From NCBI GenBank assembly GCA_002421995.1, contig DISP01000125.1, forward strand, positions 1 through 8,801: a stretch of DNA of 8,801 nt. The letters run 5' to 3'. Made by a program: the position numbers and the translations under genes. The stretch comes from Bacteroidales bacterium UBA6207. GTDB taxonomy: Bacteria; Bacteroidota; Bacteroidia; Bacteroidales; F082. The notes under the pieces were generated by a model that was not told the origin of the DNA, searched no databases, and saw only the letters and a list, made by a program, of their open reading frames with translations. Shown piece by piece: positions 1-6,714 of the stretch (position 1 is its first letter; each line of letters starts with the position of its first letter).

Positions 1-888
1 CACAATGACTTGCGCATCAGTTTCGCAAATCCGGTTTATGAGGGCACCGGAAACTGTCAGTTCAGCTTCAGGCTCAATGGACTTGAAGAAAACTGGTCTG
101 ATTGGTCGGTGGTCACTTTCAAGGAGTACATGAATTTGCCGGAAGGTACCTATTCATTTGAGCTTAAAGCCAGAAGTCTGAACTATCCTGATGAAAAAAG
201 TTCAGTTTTTACATTCACGATTCAGCCACCTTTTTACCGTTCACTTTTAGCTTATGTGATCTATGTTTTACTCTTGATTGCAGTGGTAATCGGAAACGTT
301 ATATTTATACAACGCAGGGTTACACTAACCAAACTTCAGGAAAAGGAGAAACACTCCAAAGCATTGAGAGAACAGGAGTTGAGTTTCAGAGAACAAGCAC
401 TGATGGCCGAAAAAGAGATAATCAACCTTCGAAATGAAAGCTTGCAAAGTCAGGTGATTCATAAGAATAAGGAGCTTGCCAACACAACGCTTCACTTGAT
501 TCACAAAAACAAAATCCTGAACGCTATAAAATCACAGTTGAACACCCTGACCGACAGCACGCTTTCACAAACAAAAAAGGGTCAGATTGATGGAATCATA
601 AATAAGATTAACCGTGAGTTGAAAAATGAAAAATTTCAACATGCCTTTGATGAGTATTTCGATGATGTTCACCAGGATTTTATCACGCGCCTGAAGGACC
701 GCCATCCTGAACTGACGCCCCGCGAACTGCGGTTGTGTGCCTATTTGAAAATGAATCTCTCAACAAAAGAAATAGCTCCCTTAATGAATATTTCTGTAAG
801 AGGTGTCGAAATTGGCAGGTATCGTCTGCGTAAAAAACTCGAGCTCGAGCGGGATGATAATTTGATTGATTATCTGTTAAAACTTTGA
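1..888 (+). CDS. Membrane-anchored triple-tyrosine sensor with C-terminal LuxR-type HTH (5' end missing)
   Basis: The reading frame is open from base 1, so the true start lies outside the window; the TTG at base 10 is not a believable start. The visible 295 residues hold four parts. First is the end of a Y_Y_Y domain, roughly residues 8-76, with the typical pattern of a W-x-x-W stretch, then NLPEGTYSFELKA and a terminal QPPF. Next is one hydrophobic membrane segment at about residues 82-104. A long Glu/Lys/Gln-rich probable coiled coil follows from about 108 to 170. Last is a helix-turn-helix at about 235-295 (LTPREL, STKEIAPLMNIS, RYRLRKKL). In this family the missing N-terminus is usually a periplasmic beta-propeller. 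No histidine kinase domain is present, so I infer a one-component, membrane-bound transcription regulator responding to a periplasmic signal. Its target genes are not visible. The 3' end overlaps the convergent acetyltransferase gene by 19 bases. Confidence 0.85.
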   Translation, partial: HNDLRISFANPVYEGTGNCQFSFRLNGLEENWSDWSVVTFKEYMNLPEGTYSFELKARSLNYPDEKSSVFTFTIQPPFYRSLLAYVIYVLLLIAVVIGNVIFIQRRVTLTKLQEKEKHSKALREQELSFREQALMAEKEIINLRNESLQSQVIHKNKELANTTLHLIHKNKILNAIKSQLNTLTDSTLSQTKKGQIDGIINKINRELKNEKFQHAFDEYFDDVHQDFITRLKDRHPELTPRELRLCAYLKMNLSTKEIAPLMNISVRGVEIGRYRLRKKLELERDDNLIDYLLKL

Positions 889-1433
889 TTTTTAAGAGAA
901 TATACCGCAATGTCGGTAAAGCTGCCGTCAGAAAGCTGTTCGGCTTGCTGTTCAATTTTCACAAAGCTAAAACCTGTTCTTTCGGGAATCTTTCTGCTGG
1001 CAAAATTTTCGACAGCACATTTTATAAGCACTTCACCAAAACCAAAATGCGTGATTATATATTTGCTGACAACCGTAACACATTGCGAAACAATACCTTT
1101 ATGCTGAAAATGCTCACCTAACCAGTATCCTAATTCGATATGTCTGCGTTGACTATCAGCATTCCTGAATCCGATCAGTCCAGCAAATTCTCCTTTATAG
1201 GTGATCTTGAAAACAAGCTCATGCATCGTTATTGCCGCAGCAATTGAATAGGTGATGAAATCAATAGTGTCGTTTATACTTCTGGTGTTTTGCACAAAAG
1301 GCAACCATTTTCCCAGATATTCCCTTTCTGTGTTAATGACCCCAAAAACTTCTGCTGCATCATCAATGCAAATCTCTTTCAATGTGACATATTCATTTAC
1401 ATTAATTTGAATGTGTTCTTTTGAAGTTTCCAT
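870..1433 (-). CDS. GNAT family N-acetyltransferase, RimJ/RimL-like
   Basis: The 187-residue product has the usual length and layout of RimJ/RimL-type acetyltransferases, which transfer acetyl from acetyl-CoA to an amino group, in RimL itself a ribosomal protein N-terminus. Diagnostic parts are LGYWLGEHFQHKGIV at about 101-115, which contains the acetyl-CoA pyrophosphate loop (Q-x-K-G-x form), and NFASRKIPERTGF at about 143-155, matching the family's N-x-x-S-x-x-x-x-E-K-x-G-F signature with Pro-Glu-Arg in place of the usual Leu-Glu-Lys. The tail TDIAVYSL is also family-typical. It is probably cytoplasmic. The substrate cannot be told from sequence; antibiotic or small-molecule amines are alternatives. 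The ATG at 1433 lies 10 bases after the Sua5 stop, so it is probably the last gene of the operon. Its stop at 870-872 lies within the coding end of the convergent regulator. Confidence 0.85.
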   Translation of the reverse strand: METSKEHIQINVNEYVTLKEICIDDAAEVFGVINTEREYLGKWLPFVQNTRSINDTIDFITYSIAAAITMHELVFKITYKGEFAGLIGFRNADSQRRHIELGYWLGEHFQHKGIVSQCVTVVSKYIITHFGFGEVLIKCAVENFASRKIPERTGFSFVKIEQQAEQLSDGSFTDIAVYSLKNQSFNR

Positions 1434-1443
1434 ATTCGATTGA

Positions 1444-2421
1444 TTAAACTGGATTTTGAAAACGCCATGCAGCTTTGCGAAGTCGGTCCATGATTGCTAT
1501 CCCGATTCCATTTTCCGGAACAGCCTCAGCAACAATAAAATCAACATCAGCCTCCTCCATTTCATGCAAAAGCCTGAATAGACCAACAGCTGCTTCCTGC
1601 AGCTCACCATTCAAAGTCAGACTCCTTGTCATTTTAAAACCAGACTTTTCTATTGGCATAAAACTAACATACGCTGCCCGGCTTGTATCGGATGGGATAG
1701 CATGCTCGCCTACTATATATAATTGTTTATCAGGACTATAGTGAGATTTCATCAAACCCGGAGAGGCTTGAGGCAGGTCGAAACCTTCGGTCAGCTGCGA
1801 CTTTGGTACGATTGTACTCAGCATTTTTTCCGTTATTGCACCATGTCGTAAGATACGGAATCCATCAGTTTCGAGCCTGATCACTGTTGACTCAACACCC
1901 ACTTTGCATGCTCCGCCGTCAAGTATCATTTCAACGCCTGAAAGCTGTTTCATCACATGCCGGGCTGTAGTTGGACTAAGTTTCCCGAATTTGTTTGCGC
2001 TGGGAGCAGCAATCGGAAAACCTGTTTCCTTAATGAGTTGCAAGGCAACAATATGCGAAGGCATACGAACTGCCACATCCGGAAGACCTGAGGTAACAAT
2101 ATCCGGAATGTTTTTCCATTTTGGCAGGATAATGGTTAGAGGGCCGGGCCAAAAAACCTTTGCCAGTTCCGAAACTCTTGTATCACTGCTTGAGCTGATG
2201 CGCTCCAGGTCGACTAAATCAGCTATATGAACGATCAAAGGATCGAATGCAGGGCGCTCTTTTGTGATAAATATCTTTGCAACCGCATTGGCATCAAAAG
2301 CATTTGCCCCTAAACCATAAACCGTCTCGGTTGGAAAAGCAACCAGTCCACCATTTCTTAAAATGGTGGAAGCTGCGCTGATATGTGCTGCCGTAGGCTC
2401 AAAGATTGATGATTTGTTCAT
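1444..2421 (-). CDS. tsaC: L-threonylcarbamoyladenylate synthase, Sua5 type (YrdC domain plus Sua5 domain)
   Basis: This enzyme makes threonylcarbamoyl-AMP from threonine, bicarbonate and ATP, the first step of the N6-threonylcarbamoyladenosine (t6A) modification of tRNAs that read ANN codons. At 325 residues it is the long Sua5 form rather than the short TsaC form. The YrdC domain spans about residues 12-200, with GGLVAFPTETVYGLGANA near 24-41, KERPAFDPLIVHI near 54-66, the SANKFGKLSPT segment near 141-151 and GVESTVI near 175-181. The linker signature SPGLMKSHYSP at about 220-230 matches Sua5 proteins and is followed by the Sua5 C-terminal domain, ending in the conserved IAIMDRLRKAA. The ATG at 2421 lies 10 bases after the exchanger stop, so co-transcription is likely. 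The partner proteins TsaB, TsaD and TsaE are not in the window. Confidence 0.95.
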   Translation of the reverse strand: MNKSSIFEPTAAHISAASTILRNGGLVAFPTETVYGLGANAFDANAVAKIFITKERPAFDPLIVHIADLVDLERISSSSDTRVSELAKVFWPGPLTIILPKWKNIPDIVTSGLPDVAVRMPSHIVALQLIKETGFPIAAPSANKFGKLSPTTARHVMKQLSGVEMILDGGACKVGVESTVIRLETDGFRILRHGAITEKMLSTIVPKSQLTEGFDLPQASPGLMKSHYSPDKQLYIVGEHAIPSDTSRAAYVSFMPIEKSGFKMTRSLTLNGELQEAAVGLFRLLHEMEEADVDFIVAEAVPENGIGIAIMDRLRKAAWRFQNPV

Positions 2422-2431
2422 GACCAGACTT

Positions 2432-3394
2432 CTATAATTCTTTCATCACCAACCATATAGTATATCCAATATAAGAGGATAAGAGTATGGCTGATTCAAA
2501 GCGGTTCAACCGGTGCCTGCCACTGAAATACATTGCACCGAAAAGAAACAGGGTGCCTCCGGCTAAAATGTATAAATCCAGATTGAATGAAGATGTGAAT
2601 GGTATCGGCCTTACCATAGAGCTCATCGAAAGGATGAAAAATAAGTTGAAAATGTTTGATCCGATAACATTGCCAACAGCGATGTCATTATTTTTTCGCA
2701 ATGCTGCAACAAGACTGGTGGCCAATTCCGGCAATGAGGTGCCGGCTGCAATTATCGTCAGACCAATAATTTTTTCACTCACTCCAAGCATCTGTGCCAA
2801 CTCTACAGCATTGGTTACCACAATTCTGCCCCCGAGAACCAAACCTGCCAAGCCTCCAACAACCATAATGATGAGCATATATGCCGGCCGCGGTTTTTTG
2901 TGATCAACAACTTCCGGCTGTACGTCATTTCGCATCATTCTGTACACATAATAGAGGAAAACAGCAAAGAACGCCAGCAAGATAAATCCATCAAGCCTAC
3001 TTAGAAAGGATTGATTGCTAAAAAAAATAGCATCATTGACTAAAAAGTAAACCACAACTACTGCAGCAAGTGATAAAGGAATTTCCTTCCAAACCGTACT
3101 CCTTTGTGCCGTAAGCGGACTAATTATTCCTGTCAAACCAAGTATCAGGAAAAGATTAAAATTATTGCTTCCTATCACATTTCCAAAAACAATATCAGCA
3201 TTTCCCTGGACAGAGGCATAGGTGTTAACAACCAATTCCGGAGCAGAAGTTCCAAATGAAACGATTGTTAGTCCAATAGCCAAATCACTGACGTTCATTT
3301 TTTTTGCAATCGCCGAAGCTCCGGCAACAAGCCAATCAGCGCCAAAAATTAAAACTGTCAGACCGAAGGCAAGAAGTAAAATATTTATAACCAT
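2432..3394 (-). CDS. CaCA-family sodium/calcium exchanger (YrbG-like)
   Basis: This inner-membrane antiporter of the Ca2+/cation exchanger superfamily is expected to exchange Na+ (possibly with K+) for Ca2+. Both alpha repeats are clear. Alpha-1 at about residues 41-85 carries GLTIVSFGTSAPE and GNVIGSNNFN. Alpha-2 at about 211-255 carries GLTIIAAGTSLPE and GNVIGSNIFN. The acidic residues of the two GTSxPE motifs, expected ion ligands, are intact. Around ten hydrophobic segments surround a charged cytoplasmic loop at about 155-170, and the length of about 320 is normal for bacterial members. I chose the ATG at 3394; an in-frame GTG directly before it (3397) would add one residue. It is the first gene of a probable operon with Sua5 and the acetyltransferase, behind a recognisable promoter. 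The transported ion is inferred from the family only. Confidence 0.9.
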   Translation of the reverse strand: MVINILLLAFGLTVLIFGADWLVAGASAIAKKMNVSDLAIGLTIVSFGTSAPELVVNTYASVQGNADIVFGNVIGSNNFNLFLILGLTGIISPLTAQRSTVWKEIPLSLAAVVVVYFLVNDAIFFSNQSFLSRLDGFILLAFFAVFLYYVYRMMRNDVQPEVVDHKKPRPAYMLIIMVVGGLAGLVLGGRIVVTNAVELAQMLGVSEKIIGLTIIAAGTSLPELATSLVAALRKNNDIAVGNVIGSNIFNLFFILSMSSMVRPIPFTSSFNLDLYILAGGTLFLFGAMYFSGRHRLNRFESAILLSSYIGYTIWLVMKEL

Positions 3395-3437
3395 CACGTA
3401 TATAATTATTTAAAGCTTAAGCACGAATTTGAGGTTG

Positions 3438-3466
3438 CAAAATTAATTAATATAACATCTTTCAAA
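3438..3466 (-). promoter_or_regulatory. Bacteroidota-type promoter for the exchanger-Sua5-GNAT operon
   Basis: On the minus strand TTTG (3463-3466) is followed after 17 bases by TAATTTTG (3438-3445), an exact match to the TAnnTTTG -7 box with a -33 TTTG. The box lies about 44 bases upstream of the exchanger ATG, leaving a short leader. It is a motif match only; no transcription start is known. Confidence 0.6.
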
Positions 3467-3520
3467 CAACAAAGTTTTGATGATTTAAAATTATTATGAG
3501 CATGCAATACAACATTGAAA

Positions 3521-3549
3521 TTGTCAAATTAATGGAATGCGTATATTTG
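3521..3549 (+). promoter_or_regulatory. Bacteroidota-type promoter for the SAM hydrolase-like gene
   Basis: TTG at 3521-3523 is followed after 18 bases by TATATTTG (3542-3549), which matches TAnnTTTG exactly. Transcription would start near 3556, giving a leader of roughly 55-60 bases before the ATG at 3613. The box diverges from the exchanger promoter about 100 bases away. The call rests on motif and position. Confidence 0.6.
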
Positions 3550-3569
3550 CAATGAATTAATTGGGAGAT

Positions 3570-3600
3570 AGCATCCAGAATTTTATTTTTCTACGATGCT
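3570..3600 (+). promoter_or_regulatory. Possible hairpin in the leader of the SAM hydrolase-like gene
   Basis: AGCATC (3570-3575) pairs with GATGCT (3595-3600), and inside it AGAA (3577-3580) pairs with TTCT (3589-3592) around an 8-base T-rich loop. The stem is interrupted by a small internal bulge (C opposite AC) and ends 12 bases before the ATG. It could affect translation initiation. It is far too small for any SAM riboswitch class I know, and I see no U-run that would make it a terminator. Confidence 0.3.
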
Positions 3601-3612
3601 GCGCGTTGAAAT

Positions 3613-4386
3613 ATGGCAATTATCACACTTACAAGCGATTGGGGAACTTCAGATTATTATCTGGCAGCTGTCAAAGGAACTATTTTATCACAGTTGCCTG
3701 ATGCAATAATCGTAGATATCTCTCATCATATCAAGCAATTTGATATTGAGGGAGCCGCATTTACCATTCGTAACAGTTACAAAAGTTTTCCGCCCGGCAC
3801 AATACACATTGTGGCCATCAACACGGAGGAATCAATCGAGCATCCGCATATTGCTATTCGCAGCGGAGACCATTTTTTCATTGGAACTGACAATGGAATT
3901 TTCTCAATGATTCTTGGCGATGCCATTGACGAAGCCGCCGAAATTGATATTCCTCAGGATTCTGATTTCTTCACTTTCAGCACGCGTGATCGCTTTGTAA
4001 AGGCAGCTGTTCAACTTGCGAAGGGCATTGCTGTTGCCGATCTTGGCGAAGCAAGGAAGCAAATCACACCGCGCATTCTTTTTGAACCAGTCTCAGGGCC
4101 TGATCAGATTAAGGGAATGATTATGCATATTGATGCTTATGAAAATGCTATTACAAACATCCCATACAAGCTTTTTAAATCCATAAGAAAACAACGGCAA
4201 TTCGAGATTTATTTTGCTGGATACCGCATTCAGAAGATTCAAACCGGATATATGGACGTTGGTGTTGCCGATCTGCTTGCTCTTTTTGGAACGCATGGTA
4301 TGTTGGAAATAGCTATAAACCAGGGAAAAGCAGCGTCTCTTTGCGGACTTGAACGCTATACGCCTGTGAGCATCCGCTTTTTTTAA
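3613..4386 (+). CDS. SAM hydrolase/SAM-dependent halogenase family protein (DUF62) with altered catalytic triad
   Basis: The 257-residue protein has the full two-domain layout of the DUF62 family, whose members split S-adenosylmethionine with water to give adenosine and methionine, or use halide in chlorinases and fluorinases. Family marks are TSDWGTSDYY at 7-16 (usual T-D-F-G), K21, VDISH at 34-38, FPPGTIHI at 59-66, GTDNGIFS at 91-98, DAYENAITN at 174-182 and INQGKAA near 235-241. The water-activating triad of studied hydrolases (Asp68, Arg75, His127 in the Pyrococcus protein) aligns without gaps to Asn70, His77 and Ser123 here; the usual DPGVG loop reads NTEES. From memory, Bacteroidota relatives share the NTEES-type loop, so this may be a lineage form with other chemistry rather than a dead enzyme. 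The gene is alone on its strand, has its own promoter, and its TAA abuts the stop of the convergent phosphatase gene with no base between them. Confidence 0.88.
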   Translation: MAIITLTSDWGTSDYYLAAVKGTILSQLPDAIIVDISHHIKQFDIEGAAFTIRNSYKSFPPGTIHIVAINTEESIEHPHIAIRSGDHFFIGTDNGIFSMILGDAIDEAAEIDIPQDSDFFTFSTRDRFVKAAVQLAKGIAVADLGEARKQITPRILFEPVSGPDQIKGMIMHIDAYENAITNIPYKLFKSIRKQRQFEIYFAGYRIQKIQTGYMDVGVADLLALFGTHGMLEIAINQGKAASLCGLERYTPVSIRFF

Positions 4387-4965
4387 TCAGCAGTTTTTTC
4401 GGCAGAGTTTGTCACGCATAAACGTATAAAGCCAATAGATTACCAGCCCTATCAGGCTGCCAACAATTGCGCCTGCAACAACGTCAGCAGGGTAATGCAC
4501 ACCAAGGTAGATTCTGCTATAACTCACAAATGCGGCCCAAAGCAAAAGAAACAAGGCAGTTTTGCTGTGAAATGTTTTTAGCAATGGAATCAGGAAAAAT
4601 GCAAGCGCAAAACTGTTTGCTGCATGCGATGAAATAAAACCATACATGCCGCCGCATTTGCCTGTTACCAGATGAATGAGGGGCATAAGTTCTGCATCAT
4701 GACAAGGTCGCGGTCGCTCAAAAACATCTTTGAAAAACCTTACAGAAACCTGGTCAGAAATACTTATCAATATTGCAACAAAAAGAAGTATCCTGATGCT
4801 TTCCCATTTATATTTTTCGATGATTAAATACAGAAATAGAAGATAAAGTGGCAGCCAGCTCAGCTTCCCGGATGCAAAAATCATGATTTGATCAAGCCAG
4901 GGATGGTGCAAACTGTTGATAAATAGGAATAATTCCCTGTCAATATTCAGCAACCACTCCATCAT
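4387..4965 (-). CDS. PAP2-superfamily membrane phosphatase
   Basis: This 192-residue integral membrane protein is of the type 2 phosphatidic acid phosphatase family, which removes phosphate from lipid (pyro)phosphates at the outer face of the inner membrane. All three signature motifs are present. C1 is K79-x6-R86-P87. C2 is a variant at S112-S113-H114 (SSHA where PSGH is usual). C3 is S150-R151-x5-H157-x3-D161, with the two catalytic histidines at 114 and 157. Hydrophobic segments lie around 24-50, 57-75, 115-130, 137-155 and 163-182. Likely roles are undecaprenyl pyrophosphate recycling or lipid A dephosphorylation; sequence alone does not decide. The ATG at 4965 follows directly on the TAA of the upstream secreted-protein gene, with zero spacing, which suggests translational coupling. 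A second ATG codon follows immediately and could also serve. Confidence 0.9.
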   Translation of the reverse strand: MMEWLLNIDRELFLFINSLHHPWLDQIMIFASGKLSWLPLYLLFLYLIIEKYKWESIRILLFVAILISISDQVSVRFFKDVFERPRPCHDAELMPLIHLVTGKCGGMYGFISSHAANSFALAFFLIPLLKTFHSKTALFLLLWAAFVSYSRIYLGVHYPADVVAGAIVGSLIGLVIYWLYTFMRDKLCRKNC

Positions 4966-5601
4966 TTATTCTTCTTGCTTTTGATCGAGCAGTTCTTTCT
5001 TAAGTTCGTAGTAGGATTGATTATAGGGATCGCGTCTGATGAGTATGTCAAGATATTCCAATGCTCTTTTAACTTTGCCTTTCTCCTTGTTTTTAGTATA
5101 TAGATCAAAATAATACGCATCATTCTTACAGCGAAGCCCTAAGCCTTCGCCTTCAACAACGATAAAGCCTGTTGCCGCTGTTTCGGTTTTCGAAATGGTG
5201 AAAAGTATTGGGATTTCAAAACGTGTGTATCTGTCGTCTTTACAATTGTTCCATTGACCCTGCGTTGCTTTGTAGAAACTTTGTATTTTTTCGTTAAGAC
5301 CATAATGCAAGGGATTTCTCATCCTCAGATCGCTTGCATTATTGTCGCAATCCACATTGAATGAGAGAATTACAGTTCCGATCACACAGTTGGATAATGC
5401 TTCGGGAGTATAACTTACATGCTGAAGTAACAGACGTTCAAACTCACCCGATCCTCCCTTGAATCTGTAATCAAGCATATGCCTGATGTTTTTGTTTCTG
5501 CTTTTCACGATATCAGCAGCCGTGGTGTCGTTTTGTGCTTTTATTTCGGCAAAAGGTCCCGCCATTAAAAGTAGAAGCAGAAATAATATACTGTTCTTCA
5601 T
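4966..5601 (-). CDS. Secreted protein with TonB C-terminal-like domain, function unknown
   Basis: The first 22 residues look like a signal peptide: a Lys near the start, a run of leucines, then cleavage near IKAQ. The protein should therefore be periplasmic or exported. Residues about 50-137 resemble a TonB C-terminal domain: an amphipathic opening, V-I-G-T-V-I-L-S-F-N-V-D at 73-84, a later helix with GLNEKI, a W near 117 and the closing strand FEIPILFTI. Unlike a TonB energy transducer it has no retained membrane anchor and no proline-rich linker. After a cysteine- and aromatic-containing stretch (155-170), the C-terminal 40 residues (KRALEYLDILIRRDPYN) look like one TPR-like helical hairpin. 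The gene lies 11 bases after obg and abuts the phosphatase gene, so an envelope role is plausible. I do not recognise a named family. Confidence 0.7.
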   Translation of the reverse strand: MKNSILFLLLLLMAGPFAEIKAQNDTTAADIVKSRNKNIRHMLDYRFKGGSGEFERLLLQHVSYTPEALSNCVIGTVILSFNVDCDNNASDLRMRNPLHYGLNEKIQSFYKATQGQWNNCKDDRYTRFEIPILFTISKTETAATGFIVVEGEGLGLRCKNDAYYFDLYTKNKEKGKVKRALEYLDILIRRDPYNQSYYELKKELLDQKQEE

Positions 5602-5612
5602 ATACTTAACGC

Positions 5613-6644
5613 TTAGTTACTTAGGTCAATAAATGGATTCTCTTTTGTTTCCAGCGGCTGATCGAGATGTTGCCATATTAAATCTTTCAGCGCCTTGATT
5701 CCTTCACCTGTAACAGAGCTGATGAAAGTGTAGGGGATATCTGGAAGATTGGGGATGATACCTTCTCTCAGCTCAGTGTCAACAAGATCGCTTTTCGTTA
5801 TTGCAAGCAGCCGTGTTTTATCCATCAGGTCGGGGTTGTATGCCTCAATCTCATTAAGTAAAATCCTGTATTCCTTTGCAATATCATTACTATCGGCTGC
5901 TATCATGAACAGAAGCAATGAGTTGCGTTCAATATGTCGCAGAAACCTTAGTCCCAGACCTTTGCCTTCGGAAGCACCTTCAATTATGCCGGGTATATCG
6001 GCCATTACAAACGAACGGTGGTCGTAATAGCTTACGATGCCGAGGTTTGGCGTTATTGTTGTGAAGGGATAATCACCAATTTCTGGTTTAGCTGCTGAGA
6101 CAACTGAAAGCAATGTGGACTTTCCGGCATTTGGAAAACCAACCAATCCCACGTCAGCAAGTATTTTGAGCTCCATGATTACTTCAGCCTCTACTTCTGG
6201 CTCGCCTGGTTGGGCATATCTTGGTGCCTGGTTTGTCGGGGTTTTGAAATGAACATTTCCCAAACCTCCGCGACCACCTTTCAAAAGTATCGCTGATTGT
6301 CCATTCTCGGTGATTTCGGCAAGCATTTCACCTGTTTCAGCATGTCGGGCGATGGTGCCAAGTGGTACTTCGATTATGATATCCTGACCGCCAGCTCCTG
6401 TACTTTGTTGTTTACCGCCCGATTCACCATTGCCTGCGTGAAGGTGTTTGGTGTAGCGCAAATGTAACAAGGTCCACATCTGTGCATTGCCACGCATGAT
6501 GATATGGCCGCCACGTCCGCCATCACCACCATCAGGGCCACCTTTTGGAACAAATTTTTCTCTCCGGAAATGCGCTGATCCTGCACCACCTTTTCCTGAG
6601 CGGCAGTATATCCTGATCTGATCAACAAAGTTTGAACTGGCCAT
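5613..6644 (-). CDS. obgE: Obg/CgtA family ribosome-associated GTPase
   Basis: Obg proteins bind the large ribosomal subunit, aid its maturation and link growth to the stringent response. The N-terminal glycine-rich Obg fold covers about residues 1-158, with FRREKFVPKGGPDGG near 27-40 and repeated GG turns. The G domain follows: G1 GFPNAGKS at 169-176, switch I around YPFTTI at 192-197, G3 DIPG at 216-219, G4 TKSD at 283-286 (TKxD instead of NKxD, as in other members) and G5 SSVTGEG at 309-315. The 343-residue chain stops soon after the G domain, so the variable C-terminal extension present in E. coli and B. subtilis Obg is missing or reduced to a few residues. It is the first gene of a probable operon with the secreted TonB-C-like protein and the PAP2 phosphatase, and has its own -7 promoter box. 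Confidence 0.96.
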   Translation of the reverse strand: MASSNFVDQIRIYCRSGKGGAGSAHFRREKFVPKGGPDGGDGGRGGHIIMRGNAQMWTLLHLRYTKHLHAGNGESGGKQQSTGAGGQDIIIEVPLGTIARHAETGEMLAEITENGQSAILLKGGRGGLGNVHFKTPTNQAPRYAQPGEPEVEAEVIMELKILADVGLVGFPNAGKSTLLSVVSAAKPEIGDYPFTTITPNLGIVSYYDHRSFVMADIPGIIEGASEGKGLGLRFLRHIERNSLLLFMIAADSNDIAKEYRILLNEIEAYNPDLMDKTRLLAITKSDLVDTELREGIIPNLPDIPYTFISSVTGEGIKALKDLIWQHLDQPLETKENPFIDLSN

Positions 6645-6662
6645 ACAATAAAGTTATAGCTG

Positions 6663-6670
6663 CAAAGATA
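6663..6670 (-). promoter_or_regulatory. -7 promoter box upstream of obg
   Basis: On the minus strand TATCTTTG matches the TAnnTTTG -7 element and ends 19 bases upstream of the obg ATG. It sits in the 70-base gap after the adk stop and suggests that obg starts its own transcript rather than only reading through from hpt-adk. No convincing -33 TTTG is seen at the expected distance, so confidence is moderate. The predicted leader is very short, about 10 bases. Confidence 0.4.
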
Positions 6671-6714
6671 CAAAATATGCCGGCTTATCCGGTAAAGAGC
6701 TTTTTAGTGATAAC

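Noticed and set aside
870..888. Convergent overlap as evidence of a truncated or frameshifted gene
   Set aside because: Both proteins end at family-typical points, so the overlap looks like ordinary compact packing.
1904..2230. Long plus-strand open frame inside the Sua5 gene
   Set aside because: It is antisense to a gene with strong family motifs, and its translation shows no recognisable domain.
3496..3555. A 19-codon open frame (ATG-AGC-ATG...) in the divergent promoter region
   Set aside because: It covers the promoter of the downstream gene, has no recognisable start context and is too short to distinguish from chance.
3556..3612. SAM riboswitch in the leader of the SAM-family gene
   Set aside because: The leader is under 60 bases and shows only one bulged hairpin, without the conserved core of any SAM riboswitch class I know.
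6674..6695. CCGG-N5-CCGG hairpin between adk and obg as a possible adk terminator
   Set aside because: The core stem is only four pairs, extension needs an A-C mismatch on the transcribed strand, and no T-run follows.
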